This document shows positions 17,396 through 27,217 of a stretch of 64,000 nt of DNA, in pieces. How positions within the stretch are numbered: the first letter of the stretch is position 1; each line of letters begins with the position of its first letter. The notes under the pieces are model-generated. The model made no database searches, was not told where the DNA came from, and saw only the letters and a program-made list of their open reading frames with translations. The position numbers and the translations under genes were made by a program. The DNA comes from JAIRVZ01 sp031553415 (GTDB taxonomy: Bacteria; Bacteroidota; Bacteroidia; Bacteroidales; Azobacteroidaceae). The stretch is taken from positions 1-64,000 of the forward strand of contig JAVBLO010000019.1 of NCBI GenBank assembly GCA_031553415.1, in the 5' to 3' direction.

Positions 17396-18481
17396 TTACA
17401 TTTCACTTTCTTTCAACCGCTCCGCATTTTCGGCAATAATCAACTGGTCGATCGTTCCTTGTATCTCTCCATTCATAAACGCATTCAAATTATAAATAGT
17501 ATAATTGATGCGATGATCTGTGATGCGTCCCTGCGGATAATTGTATGTGCGTATTTTGGCCGAACGGTCTCCAGTCGAAACCATCGTGCGCCGTTGCTGT
17601 GTTATGGCATCATTGTGTTTTTGCAGTTCAATATCATACAATTTGGTACGCAACATTTGCAAGGCCATTTCGCGGTTTTCCATTTGTGAACGTGTAACCT
17701 GGCATTGTACCATGATACCTGAGGGTTTATGAAAAAGTTGTACTTTGGTTTCCACTTTGTTCACATTCTGGCCACCGGCGCCACTTGAGCGGGCAGTCTG
17801 GTATTCAAGATCAGCAGGATTGATTTCAACATCTACATCTTCCGCTTCGGGAAGTACAGCAACTGTTGCTGCTGAAGTATGTACACGGCCTTGTGTTTCA
17901 GTTACGGGCACCCGTTGTACACGATGAACTCCTGATTCATACTTCATCGTTCCATAAACATTATCTCCCTCTACCGTAAAGATAATTTCCTTGAAACCTC
18001 CGATTGTGCCTTCACTACTACTCGTTACAGTAACTTTCCATCCTTTTGATTCACAATACCTGAGGTACATCTTAAACAAATCACCGGCAAAAATGGCAGC
18101 CTCGTCTCCTCCGGTTCCGCCTCGTATTTCTACTATGGCATTTTTGGCATCCTGAGGATCGGCAGGAACAAGCAGAATTTTAATTTCTTCTTCCAATTGG
18201 GGAAGGCGTTCTGTTGCTGTCTCCAATTCTTCCTTGGCCATTTCACGCAATTCCGAATCAGATTCTTTGTCGAGGATTTCTTTTGATTCTTCTATATTGG
18301 AAAGTATCCGCTGGTATTCATTCCTTGCTGTCACGATTTTTTCCAAATCGCGGTATTCTTTATTGAGTTTGACGAAACGTTTCATATCGGCAATCACGCT
18401 CGGGTCGGTAATCAGTTTACCGATTTCCTCAAAGCGGATAACCAATGCATCAAGTTTTTCTAAAAGTGGTGTCTGAGCCAT
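17396..18481 (-). CDS. prfA: Peptide chain release factor 1
   Basis: A 361-residue protein, the normal length for RF1. The catalytic GGQ loop is seen in RSSGAGGQNVNKVETKVQL (~residue 232), and the codon-recognition region carries the P-x-T type motif VPVTETQGRVHTS, which indicates RF1 (UAA/UAG) rather than RF2. It releases the finished peptide at the ribosome. The 5' leader contains a word-repeat palindrome downstream of a TATCTTTG -7 box, and the 3' side abuts the IVP-carrying element. Confidence 0.96.
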   Translation of the reverse strand: MAQTPLLEKLDALVIRFEEIGKLITDPSVIADMKRFVKLNKEYRDLEKIVTARNEYQRILSNIEESKEILDKESDSELREMAKEELETATERLPQLEEEIKILLVPADPQDAKNAIVEIRGGTGGDEAAIFAGDLFKMYLRYCESKGWKVTVTSSSEGTIGGFKEIIFTVEGDNVYGTMKYESGVHRVQRVPVTETQGRVHTSAATVAVLPEAEDVDVEINPADLEYQTARSSGAGGQNVNKVETKVQLFHKPSGIMVQCQVTRSQMENREMALQMLRTKLYDIELQKHNDAITQQRRTMVSTGDRSAKIRTYNYPQGRITDHRINYTIYNLNAFMNGEIQGTIDQLIIAENAERLKESEM

Positions 18482-18488
18482 TTTTCCT

Positions 18489-18545
18489 GTTATAAGTTAT
18501 ACGTTGTAAGTTATACGTAATACGTAGAATGTAAAACGTAAAACG
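18489..18545 (-). repeat. Word-repeat palindrome D in the prfA leader
   Basis: Made of GTTATACGTTGTAAG and ACGTAATACG-type words. The segment 18496-18544 is close to its own reverse complement: 23 of 29 positions agree when the first half is compared with the complement of the second, with the centre near 18520. It lies between the prfA start codon and the promoter-like box at 18551. The word is unlike those at the other sites. Confidence 0.65.
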
Positions 18546-18550
18546 AGTTG

Positions 18551-18558
18551 CAAAGATA
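18551..18558 (-). promoter_or_regulatory. Probable -7 box of the prfA promoter (TATCTTTG)
   Basis: The minus strand reads TATCTTTG, an exact match to TAnnTTTG, about 70 bases before the prfA start. No matching TTTG is present at -33. The shared GTTGCAAAG context with the trpS promoter supports the call. Confidence 0.45.
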
Positions 18559-18577
18559 TATGATTGTGCTCAGATTT

Positions 18578-21424
18578 TCACTTAAACTCTATCATAAAAT
18601 CCACTAAGTTCTTTTCTGAAGGCAAGTCTAATTTTTTCCTCAACCGGTAACGGGCTACTTCAACTCCCCGGATGGTGATATTCATCAGGTTAGCAATATC
18701 TTTGGTATTCATGTTCAGCCGGAGGAGAGCGCACAACTTTAAATCGTTGGGGGTTAAATCCGGATATGTCAATTTCAGGTGCCGGAAAAAATTCTCGTGT
18801 ATCCTGTCGAAATTTGTCTGGAATATTTGCCAGTCATCTTCCGAAGATAAATTTATCTCTATTAATCTGATAAGTTTATCATAGTATTTATTAGGAAACT
18901 GAGCACCCAATTTGTCTTTTTGTAACAGCAATTCGGACTTAATTTCCGATAAAACTTCGTTCTTCTTTATTATCGACATGGTTGAACCGGCAAGTTCCTT
19001 GCTTTTGAATGTTAAATCTGCTTCTAGCTTTTCATTACGCAGACGGATTATTTCCTGTTCCTGCTTTTCTTTTTCTTTTTGCCTGAGTATATTTTGCTCA
19101 TGTTCTATCCTCTCTTTACTTTTATGTATATAACGCTTAATCCTGAACCATAAGGTAAAAAGGATGATGACAACCAATATAACGTACAAAATTAAAGCTA
19201 AATTACTTGCGTAAAAAGGAGGCTCAATTTCGAACCCGTAAGATATTGAAGACAATTCCCTCCCCATACTGTCGATAGCGGTTGCTTCAAAAGTATAATT
19301 TCCGGGAGATAGCTTATTATAGGTTTTTATAAAATCATCAGACGGAGCTGAATATTCTTCTTCGGTTCCCGATAATTTATATTTATACCCGACATTAGTA
19401 GTTGGCGGATGTGGATATGATACTTCAAATGTCAGCGTATTATAGGTAAAATTGATTATTTGTTTTATTCCTGCTGCTAAAACAGGTAATTTTTTCATTT
19501 GTTTTTTACCAGATGCCTGTATCGATTCTATTTCAATTTTTTCATAGACCGTATCCGGTAAAAAATGAATTTTTTCATCCATTAAAGCAATCCCGTTATC
19601 CAGGCAAAAAAGATATTTACCTTCTTTTATAAAGATGACATTTTCATTATTATCAGGCATCGATCCATACAAGCGGCGGAAGGGTACATGCCTTTTTATT
19701 TCAATATTATTTTCATAAAGATTTGCCTGTATGAATTCATTTTTCCCCACGAACCAGCATGTATTGTCCGGCATCGGGAAAATTTTTGTAATATTATTTT
19801 TCAGGATCGGGAAATCATCAAATTTTTTGAATGGTTTTATTGAACCGGATAAATCATCATAGGTATAATAGCCCAGATAATCTTTGAAGAGAATCCTTCC
19901 TGATAAATTGAACACAAAAATTTCTCCGTTTGATGTGTTTTTATTAAGAGAGGGAAATACCTCGACAGATTCGGCTTCGCGTAAATCAGGGCTTAACTTA
20001 ACTTTATAAAGTCCTTTATAGAAGTGTGATGCCCAGATATTCCCCATCATATCGACTTCGATATAACGGATAGGTTCCATAAAGTTTTCAACGATATGGC
20101 TGAATGCCCATTTATTGGCTTCATTTTTCTTATAAATACTCAGGAAAGTGTAAGTAGATTGAACCAATACTTCCTGTTGGTTGATATATGCCCGCCTGAT
20201 ACATGTAGCTCCCTGTACATCTGACATTTTAATAGTTTTCTGACCTGTAATCTCATAAGTGCCGCTGTTATGACCACATATCAACTGTCCATCAATAACC
20301 GACAAATCCCATGCCTGTTCTGATGTATTCGGTATCAGATGAGCCTGATTATCTTCCAGATTATTGAAAAATAAGCCCTGGTTGGTTGCCAGATACAATT
20401 GGTTATCTTTGAAAGCAGCAGAATAAACACTCCCTATATCCTGTTTGAAAGAATTGATAAAACTAAACATGGAGTTGCACTTGATATAAGCTATCCCATT
20501 ATCCAATGCCAGCCATATATTATTACTTTCACCGCAAACCAATCCTAAAACCGTATTATTTGATAATTTATTGGAAGAATTAATCTTCCATTCCAGATTT
20601 CCTGATTTATCAAGTGAATACACACCATCTGTTATAGTTCCAAATATGTAGAGGGAATCGCGTGTCATTGCCGCATGGTTGATTGTGGCATTCTTCAAAT
20701 CATTATTTGCTTCATTCTGCCAGGGAATGCAGTTTTCCCCGTCAAACAGGAATAATCCGCTTTTGGCTGTCGGAATAATTATTTTTCCTTTCTTATAAGG
20801 CAATACTGCGATGGCATTATCACCATTCAACCGGTTTTCCGGAATGAGTAGTTTGAAATCATTTCCTTCTAAAACACATAAGCCATGTTGCTGGAAATAA
20901 GCATAAAGGGTATCGTCCACCCGGGTAAGGAGCCTGAATATAAGGGGGGACCCTTTTGCAACCACGGTTTTACCGTCGTATACGAAATAGGTGGAAAAAG
21001 AACGGAAATACACCTTGTCATTAAACAAGACAATACTCCAGATTTCATCGTTATGAAAAGCGTATTCATTAAGTAAAGCGGAGATTGAAGTGTATTTTAA
21101 TTCCCCATAAATATCTTGTTCATAATATCCGAATTCTTCGAAAGAACCTACATATATTCGTCCGTCCGGACTACATTTAACAGAACGTACATAGTTATTC
21201 CCCGGCATAGGATATAACTTCCATGTATTTCCGTTGTATTTGAGCAAGCCTTTCGAATTTCCAAAATACACTTTTCCTTTTGTATCGGTAGAAACCGACC
21301 AGTTTTGTCCTGCCGCTCCATAATCAAGCTTCGAAAAGCTGCTGATATAAGGAGTTTCTATTCCAGCGTAAGTTAATCCATTTACGTGGAAAATCATCAG
21401 AAAAATAATTGGCAAATATTTCAT
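18578..21424 (-). CDS. Membrane-spanning regulator: beta-propeller sensor, Y_Y_Y domain, LuxR-type HTH
   Basis: A 948-residue protein from ATG 21424 (the earlier codon at 21430 is TTG). The signal peptide is followed by ~620 residues of propeller-like repeats (two-component-regulator propeller type, e.g. GKVYFGNSKGLLKYNGNTW). A Y_Y_Y domain follows (YKYKLSGTEEEYSAPSDD, ~670-735), then a membrane helix (LALILYVILVVIILFTLWF, ~743-763), a charged coiled coil and a C-terminal helix-turn-helix (DLKLCALLRLNMNTKDIANL...GVEVARYRLRKKL). No kinase or receiver domain is present, so a periplasmic glycan signal would act directly on DNA binding at the membrane, as proposed for SusR-like proteins. It lies downstream of the PUL operon and has a close paralogue at 37125-39992. 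Confidence 0.85.
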   Translation of the reverse strand: MKYLPIIFLMIFHVNGLTYAGIETPYISSFSKLDYGAAGQNWSVSTDTKGKVYFGNSKGLLKYNGNTWKLYPMPGNNYVRSVKCSPDGRIYVGSFEEFGYYEQDIYGELKYTSISALLNEYAFHNDEIWSIVLFNDKVYFRSFSTYFVYDGKTVVAKGSPLIFRLLTRVDDTLYAYFQQHGLCVLEGNDFKLLIPENRLNGDNAIAVLPYKKGKIIIPTAKSGLFLFDGENCIPWQNEANNDLKNATINHAAMTRDSLYIFGTITDGVYSLDKSGNLEWKINSSNKLSNNTVLGLVCGESNNIWLALDNGIAYIKCNSMFSFINSFKQDIGSVYSAAFKDNQLYLATNQGLFFNNLEDNQAHLIPNTSEQAWDLSVIDGQLICGHNSGTYEITGQKTIKMSDVQGATCIRRAYINQQEVLVQSTYTFLSIYKKNEANKWAFSHIVENFMEPIRYIEVDMMGNIWASHFYKGLYKVKLSPDLREAESVEVFPSLNKNTSNGEIFVFNLSGRILFKDYLGYYTYDDLSGSIKPFKKFDDFPILKNNITKIFPMPDNTCWFVGKNEFIQANLYENNIEIKRHVPFRRLYGSMPDNNENVIFIKEGKYLFCLDNGIALMDEKIHFLPDTVYEKIEIESIQASGKKQMKKLPVLAAGIKQIINFTYNTLTFEVSYPHPPTTNVGYKYKLSGTEEEYSAPSDDFIKTYNKLSPGNYTFEATAIDSMGRELSSISYGFEIEPPFYASNLALILYVILVVIILFTLWFRIKRYIHKSKERIEHEQNILRQKEKEKQEQEIIRLRNEKLEADLTFKSKELAGSTMSIIKKNEVLSEIKSELLLQKDKLGAQFPNKYYDKLIRLIEINLSSEDDWQIFQTNFDRIHENFFRHLKLTYPDLTPNDLKLCALLRLNMNTKDIANLMNITIRGVEVARYRLRKKLDLPSEKNLVDFMIEFK

Positions 21425-21511
21425 CGTCAAAGATGCTTTCGACAGGCAAAATTATCAATATTTATTAAATGATTTGTTAAATGATTAGAAAGTTGAAAAA
21501 ACAATGTAGAA

Positions 21512-21571
21512 AAAGAGGTTGTCTCAAAAGTAATTTGTGTGCTATCAGCTTACTTTTGAGACAACCTCTTT
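21512..21571 (-). terminator. 22-bp perfect inverted repeat ending the PUL operon
   Basis: Arms at 21512-21533 (AAAGAGGTTGTCTCAAAAGT plus AA) and 21550-21571 pair perfectly over 22 bases around a 16-base loop. On the minus strand the stem is followed by TTTTTCT, which fits an intrinsic terminator for the leftward operon that ends at 21595. The GAGGTTGTCTCAAAA word is also reminiscent of transposon ends, so a small MITE acting as a terminator is possible. Confidence 0.7.
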
Positions 21572-21594
21572 AGACTTCCTCTTTATAAATTTAA

Positions 21595-22989
21595 TTATTT
21601 AATGAACTTTGTTACAAGCGCTTTGTTACCCACAGCTACTTTTACCACATAAACTCCGGGAGTATTGACAACAGTTTTTACTGAATTGATACCATTAATC
21701 CCGTTAATAACTTGCCGATCCATAAGCTGACCGGAAATATTGTATACAGAAACATTTGTTACGGCAGTCTGTTCCAGATTGAATGTAATATCAGTCACAT
21801 TTCCTTCAACATTAACTTTTATACTATTGATAACAGCTAATACATTGGAAATCCCACTTGGTAAATTCTGAGTTTTTGTAAAAATAATATCATCAATATA
21901 TACAGAATGAGCCGGTCTGTTATCTGCACGATCGGGCATGACTGCAATTCTTGTATATTCTCCGCCTCCGTCAGCTGCAGTTAAATCGAATATGACATCT
22001 TGCCATTCATTCACTAAAATACTTCCATTCATTGCATTCATTTCCAGGGCAGGAGGAGTACCTGCACCACCTTCTACTTTGAAACTGGCAGTAAGGCCAT
22101 CAGCGCCAATATCCTGAAGTAATTTAAAATGTGCATAATGATATTTATTCATATCACATCGGGGCACAGAAGCTACAGTCAAGTCAGCCCAAAATCCTGC
22201 CCAAGCTCCGGTATTGTCTGCATTGCGGGTTACCTGCAATACTTTATCACTTGTGTTAATTCCTGATTTAGAAGGATTTTCAACTACAGAGAAAGATGCA
22301 TCCGCCATTTCGTTCAATTGAGAAGAAAAGTTTACCAATCCGTTTTCGAAATTATCTAAAACAGCATAATCATCTGTCGGTTCCGGAATTGGATTCGGTG
22401 TTGGATTTGGGTTATATGGATTGGGATCGTTAGAGAAACGGATGTCATCCAAATAGAATACCTGAGATGCTTTTTTATCTCCATACCACTCTTCGCTGTT
22501 TATTCTGCCCGGCATAACGAATATTGTTCCATAATTTCCTGCCGGAGCTCCCTGGCAATCAATTACCAAATCAACCCATTTATTAAGATTTCCAGTACCA
22601 ACATCAGACCAGGGACTTCCAAAATTATCTGAAGGACCGCTTTCTAATGAAAGAACAAGAGTTTCTGTTTGACCATAATATACTTTAACGTGTGCATAAC
22701 GATATTGTCCGGCTCCCATGCCAACAGGAATAGCCAATTGATTCAATATCGGACCGGATATACCATTGTATATAGCACCGTCTGGTCCTTCACAAACAAC
22801 TTTAAGTACTTTGGCACTACTGTTCATTGCATCGGGAAAAGGATTACTTTCAACAGTTAATGCTGCATCTCCGATTACCTGCCAATCTTTAGCTTCTCCT
22901 TCGAAATCATCAATAAATAATTCCTGTGCATTCAGACCTGCTGATAATGCAAAGAAACATCCCGCTAATAGTAAAAATCTTTTTTTCAT
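21595..22989 (-). CDS. Secreted protein with two DDFE jelly-roll modules and T9SS tail
   Basis: A 464-residue protein. The start is ATG 22989, directly before a good signal peptide (MKKRFLLLAGCFFALSAG); the longer reading from 23037 adds residues before it. Two copies of one module follow: LFIDDFEGEAKDW (~24-190) and AVLDNFENGLVNF (~215-380), each ending in a VYIDDIIF or FYLDDIRF strand. The copies are separated by a Pro/Asn-rich linker. The C-terminal ~75 residues are a T9SS sorting tail (NISGQLMDRQVI...GVYVVKVAVGNKALVTKFIK). The module also occurs in the GH29 fucosidase and the phosphodiesterase of this locus, so it is probably glycan-binding. No catalytic motif was seen. It is the last gene of the operon. 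Confidence 0.75.
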   Translation of the reverse strand: MKKRFLLLAGCFFALSAGLNAQELFIDDFEGEAKDWQVIGDAALTVESNPFPDAMNSSAKVLKVVCEGPDGAIYNGISGPILNQLAIPVGMGAGQYRYAHVKVYYGQTETLVLSLESGPSDNFGSPWSDVGTGNLNKWVDLVIDCQGAPAGNYGTIFVMPGRINSEEWYGDKKASQVFYLDDIRFSNDPNPYNPNPTPNPIPEPTDDYAVLDNFENGLVNFSSQLNEMADASFSVVENPSKSGINTSDKVLQVTRNADNTGAWAGFWADLTVASVPRCDMNKYHYAHFKLLQDIGADGLTASFKVEGGAGTPPALEMNAMNGSILVNEWQDVIFDLTAADGGGEYTRIAVMPDRADNRPAHSVYIDDIIFTKTQNLPSGISNVLAVINSIKVNVEGNVTDITFNLEQTAVTNVSVYNISGQLMDRQVINGINGINSVKTVVNTPGVYVVKVAVGNKALVTKFIK

Positions 22990-23052
22990 ACATTTCATTT
23001 TTGAAACCACACAGGCACACAGAATTAATGTGCCCATGTGATTGGTTATTTA

Positions 23053-24912
23053 TTATTTTATTAACACTTTTTCTACATTTACAACACCATTGTCGTACGT
23101 TTTCTTCACGATGTAGATGCCTGAAGCCGGGTTCAATATTGCTACTCCCTGGATATTATAATATTTCTGGGAGATGAGCCGGGCATCGGAAACAGGGATG
23201 CCGATAGAAGTTCCTGTATCATCGAAAGTAAGGGCAAATTGACTAATACCAGATACATCTGCTGTTGCGGTAACGGTAATAGTGGTTGTTCCTACAGACA
23301 AATCAACTTTTCCATTTGAAGGAGTCGCATTAGTAAAAGTATAAGTTACATTTGCCGGGGTAGCAGGGATTATAAATGTTCCTTCTTCAGTAATTGTGAC
23401 ATCGAATGAAATAGATTTTCCTGAAAGCAAAGAAAGATTATATTCTTCAATTTGAGTGGCAGCTGTAATATTCGCACCTTCTCCTAATTTACCTTTAACA
23501 ACAGGCATTATAATGTTTTTAGATATATCTTGTGTTACTCCCTGGCGGAAGAAAGTGAAGTTGCGAAGGTTAATCCAATTGCCATCATGATTTACTGCTA
23601 ATAATTTATTGTTATTATCTCCAAAAGAGAATACTCCTTGATATAACTTGCGGTAACCGGGTTCAATACAAGGAAAATCTAATCGTGTTCCATTTACTGA
23701 AAAATATGTTGTTTGTGGAGCTTCATAATCTGCTATGACATTAAATGTTCCGGCTGCAGAAGGTTTCACATTCCAGTATACATAATTTCCGCCACTAAAC
23801 CAAGATCCTATACTTTTAGGATCGCCTTCCACAATGATACCCTGACCTAAACTAGCTTTTCCAGCCAGAGCCACAATTTTCCCTGATTCTTCTTCAATAA
23901 TTTCAGGAATAACAGCAACCGGAGTAAGAGTAATGTTATCCAGATTCATTCCATGCCAACCAGTAGAAGCACTTTCGTCGTACTTAAGTTTTAATTGATA
24001 ATCTCCTGCAGGAAGAGTTAAATCACCATAAGTCACGTCATAGTAATTAGACCAACCAGAACCAGATTTGTATGCAGTTCTCAAAGCCTGAGTTGCAGGT
24101 GTGGTTACTAAATCCACCACAAAAGAAACGTTTGTATCTGTTTGATTTCTTCCGGTAACATGATAAACATATCCGGAGGGAACGCTTATATTCCAATAAA
24201 TATAATCTCCTCCTTTCCAATTACCTCCAAAGACACTTCCTTTACTTATACCTCCGTCACCAATATTTATACCCCTTTGACCCACATAGCCATTCGCAGC
24301 ATTTAATACAGTAGGAGAATCTGTGGCTACAGTTACCGGTACTTGTTCTCCCACATAATAAACATCATCAACATATACTGTCTGATTAGGGACATTTCCT
24401 GCAAAACAAAAAGCTATAGAACTATAGGTACCAGGAGCAGCAGCACTAAAATCAAAAATCAAAGTTTCCCAACCATTATTCGCCGGAGTTGAAGAAGTGG
24501 CCTCGATTTCCGTTTCTGTACCCCAACCGGCAGTTCCCATTTTCCCTCTAATGGACATTTTAAGTTCAACATCTTTATTCTCTCTAAAACATTTCACTTC
24601 AATCTGTTTATATGCAAAAGTGTCATAACATTTAACCATATCCCAAAACATCAATCTTGCCCATCCATCTCCTTGAGACATTAATTTAATGGATTTTTCT
24701 CCTGTATATGCTTTCTCTGTTGAAATTTCATAAGTCATATTGTGAGAGTCCCAACCGGATTCTCCATCCAAGCCTTGGGCAGTCCAGGCTAAGTCTGACG
24801 GTAAACCCTGACTATTAAGCGCAGCTTCAAATCCCGTAAGCTTAACTTGCGAAAAAACAGTAGATGTCATAAACAATGATATAAAAACAACTAGTAAAAA
24901 TTTAGTCTTCAT
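23053..24912 (-). CDS. Secreted multi-module carbohydrate-binding-like protein with T9SS tail
   Basis: A 619-residue protein with a signal peptide (FMTSTVFSQ). It has an N-terminal beta module (~20-190, ending in VYVDDVYYVG), then two CBM6-like modules: GQRGINIGDGGISKGSVFGG with LPAGDYQLKLKYDES, and GQGIIVEGDPKSIGSWFSGG. A further beta region and a T9SS-type tail (YYNIQGVAILNPASGIYIVK) complete it. The GxGIxxEGDPxxxGxW module is also found near the C-terminus of the GH29 protein at 40326. No enzyme motif was seen; a surface or released glycan-binding role is inferred. The gene is 17 bases downstream of the GH3 gene. Confidence 0.72.
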   Translation of the reverse strand: MKTKFLLVVFISLFMTSTVFSQVKLTGFEAALNSQGLPSDLAWTAQGLDGESGWDSHNMTYEISTEKAYTGEKSIKLMSQGDGWARLMFWDMVKCYDTFAYKQIEVKCFRENKDVELKMSIRGKMGTAGWGTETEIEATSSTPANNGWETLIFDFSAAAPGTYSSIAFCFAGNVPNQTVYVDDVYYVGEQVPVTVATDSPTVLNAANGYVGQRGINIGDGGISKGSVFGGNWKGGDYIYWNISVPSGYVYHVTGRNQTDTNVSFVVDLVTTPATQALRTAYKSGSGWSNYYDVTYGDLTLPAGDYQLKLKYDESASTGWHGMNLDNITLTPVAVIPEIIEEESGKIVALAGKASLGQGIIVEGDPKSIGSWFSGGNYVYWNVKPSAAGTFNVIADYEAPQTTYFSVNGTRLDFPCIEPGYRKLYQGVFSFGDNNNKLLAVNHDGNWINLRNFTFFRQGVTQDISKNIIMPVVKGKLGEGANITAATQIEEYNLSLLSGKSISFDVTITEEGTFIIPATPANVTYTFTNATPSNGKVDLSVGTTTITVTATADVSGISQFALTFDDTGTSIGIPVSDARLISQKYYNIQGVAILNPASGIYIVKKTYDNGVVNVEKVLIK

Positions 24913-24929
24913 AATTTTTTAATTTAAAT

Positions 24930-27179
24930 TTAATCATACACAAAAGTTGTTTGTTTTGTATCCCGGCTGTTTCCACCGATAAATACATCAAACTCTCCCG
25001 GTTCAGCGACAAATTTCAAATCTGCATTATAGAATTTCAAATCATTTTCGGTGATTGTGAAACTAATGGTTTTCTTTTCACCTGGATTCAAAGTTACTTG
25101 TCTGAATCCTTTCAATTCTTTTACCGGGCGGGTTACTGAACCTACTTTGTCGCGGATGTACAATTGTACGGTTTCAGTTCCGGCATATTTTCCGGTATTT
25201 TGTACATCAATGCTGGCAGTCAATGACTGTCCGGCATCCAGTTGGTTACCACTTAATACAATTTTTCCATATTCAAAAGTGGTGTAACTCAATCCATAAC
25301 CAAACGGATATAAAGGTTCATTGGAGATATCCAGGTACTTAGTTGTATATTTCTGGTTTGCATCGAATGGGCGTCCCGTATTTTTATGATTATAATAAAT
25401 CGGAATTTGTCCGGTGTTGCGAGGGAAAGTCATCGTAATTTTCCCGGAAGGATTGGCTTTTCCAAAAAGTACGTCAGCTATCGCATATCCGCCTTGTGTG
25501 CCGGGAAACCAAGCTTCGAGAATGGCATCCATGTTCTCATCTTCCCATTCCAACGTCAAAGGACGCCCATTCATTAGTAGTAATACTATAGGCGTACCTG
25601 TTTTTTTCAATGCTTTTAATAATTCCACCTGGTTATTCAATAAACCTATGTTACTGCGGCTTGCGGCTTCGCCACTCATTCCAAAGGCTTCGCCAAGCGC
25701 TACAACCACAACTTCAGCCTGCCGGGCAACATGCACCGCTTCTTCAATTAATTGTTGTGGTGTTTTTTCCGAAGGATACAATTCCGCTCCATGAGGATTT
25801 AACTTGTCAATTAATCCTTTATCATCAATAAGATTACACCCCAAAGCATACAGGAATTTATCTTTCCCGTATTCTTCTTCCAATGCATTCCAAAGGGTTA
25901 CGGATTTATGCCAGTCTCCCGCCCCACTCCAGTTTCCAATCAAATCGCGTTGCCTTTTAACCTGCGGACCAATGAAAGCTATCTTTTGTCCGGGATTTAA
26001 TGGCAATACCTGATTATCATTTTTCAACAGCACCATGCTTTTTATAGCTGCTTCTTTGCTTAATTCCAACTTATCGGCCGACATGATTTCTTTATCAGCT
26101 TTTTCCTGATTCACAAAACAATAAGGATCTTTGAACAATCCTAACTTGTATTTAGCTTCTAATATGCGCCGGCAAGCCGCATCAACAGTTTTTTCAGATA
26201 CTCTTCCGGATTTTACCAACTCGACTCCATGATCGGCAAAAATTTCGCTGACCATATCCATGTCCGTCCCGGCATTTAGAGCCAGCTCACCTACCTTTAG
26301 TGTATCTCCTACTCCATGATTGACCATTTCCATCATGGCAGTATAATCAGTCACCACAAATCCTTTAAATCCCCATTCTTTGCGTAACACTTCTGTTAAC
26401 AGCCATTTACATCCTGTAGCAGGCATTCCGTCAATTTCATTAAAAGAAGTCATTACAGTAGAAGCTCCGGCATCAATAGCAGCTTTGTAAGGTGGAAAAT
26501 ATTCATTATACATCCGTTGGCGGCTCATATCCACAGTATTGTAATCACGGCCGGCTTCTCCAGCTCCATACAAGGCAAAATGTTTTACACAGGAAAAAAT
26601 GAGTGGTTCATAGCCTTTTACCATAGCTTTGCCAATACACGCACCGAGATAAGGGTCTTCGCCACTACCCTCACTCACTCTTCCCCATCTCGGATCACGT
26701 GCAATATCAACCATAGGGGAAAAAGTCCAGTTTAATCCATCAGCTGAAGCTTCAACCGCCGAAGCATGAGCTACTTTTTGTATCAATTCCATATCCCATG
26801 ACGATGATAATCCCAATGGAACCGGAAATATTGTTTTATGGCCATGAACTACATCATAACCAAATATGAGCGGTATACCCAAACGTGTTTCATTAACTGC
26901 GATGGATTGAAGTTTCCTTACTGCATCGGGAGTAAACGTATTGAATACACCTCCCACCATTCCTTTCCTGATTTTTGTATCGACATCTTTACTCAATACC
27001 GGACCGGTGACATCAAACCCTACAGCAGGCAAATTCAGTTGCCCGACTTTCTCCTCCAATGTCATTTTGCTCATCAAATCATTGATGAACCGGTTCATTT
27101 CAGCATCAGGATCGTTACTTTTTTGTTTACATGATGCGATTGCCAAAACACATAAAAATATTGTTACTATCTTCTTCAT
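24930..27179 (-). CDS. GH3 beta-glucosidase lipoprotein
   Basis: A 749-residue protein with a lipobox (AIASC, Cys17). It has the full GH3 layout: an N-terminal barrel (GIPLIFGYDVVHGHKTIFP, KHFALYG), a nucleophile region (FVVTDYTAMMEM), a C-terminal alpha/beta sandwich (SMVLLKNDNQVLPL, GEAFGMSGEAASRS) and a fibronectin-III-like end (GTETVQLYIRD...RPVKELKGF). It resembles BglX-type exo-beta-glucosidases. Next to a GH144-like glucanase, a role in cleaving sophoro-oligosaccharides (beta-1,2-glucose) in the periplasm is plausible, but specificity is inferred from context only. Confidence 0.9.
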   Translation of the reverse strand: MKKIVTIFLCVLAIASCKQKSNDPDAEMNRFINDLMSKMTLEEKVGQLNLPAVGFDVTGPVLSKDVDTKIRKGMVGGVFNTFTPDAVRKLQSIAVNETRLGIPLIFGYDVVHGHKTIFPVPLGLSSSWDMELIQKVAHASAVEASADGLNWTFSPMVDIARDPRWGRVSEGSGEDPYLGACIGKAMVKGYEPLIFSCVKHFALYGAGEAGRDYNTVDMSRQRMYNEYFPPYKAAIDAGASTVMTSFNEIDGMPATGCKWLLTEVLRKEWGFKGFVVTDYTAMMEMVNHGVGDTLKVGELALNAGTDMDMVSEIFADHGVELVKSGRVSEKTVDAACRRILEAKYKLGLFKDPYCFVNQEKADKEIMSADKLELSKEAAIKSMVLLKNDNQVLPLNPGQKIAFIGPQVKRQRDLIGNWSGAGDWHKSVTLWNALEEEYGKDKFLYALGCNLIDDKGLIDKLNPHGAELYPSEKTPQQLIEEAVHVARQAEVVVVALGEAFGMSGEAASRSNIGLLNNQVELLKALKKTGTPIVLLLMNGRPLTLEWEDENMDAILEAWFPGTQGGYAIADVLFGKANPSGKITMTFPRNTGQIPIYYNHKNTGRPFDANQKYTTKYLDISNEPLYPFGYGLSYTTFEYGKIVLSGNQLDAGQSLTASIDVQNTGKYAGTETVQLYIRDKVGSVTRPVKELKGFRQVTLNPGEKKTISFTITENDLKFYNADLKFVAEPGEFDVFIGGNSRDTKQTTFVYD

Positions 27180-27217
27180 TTCAATTCTATTATAATATTG
27201 GGAACGATTTGAATTAA

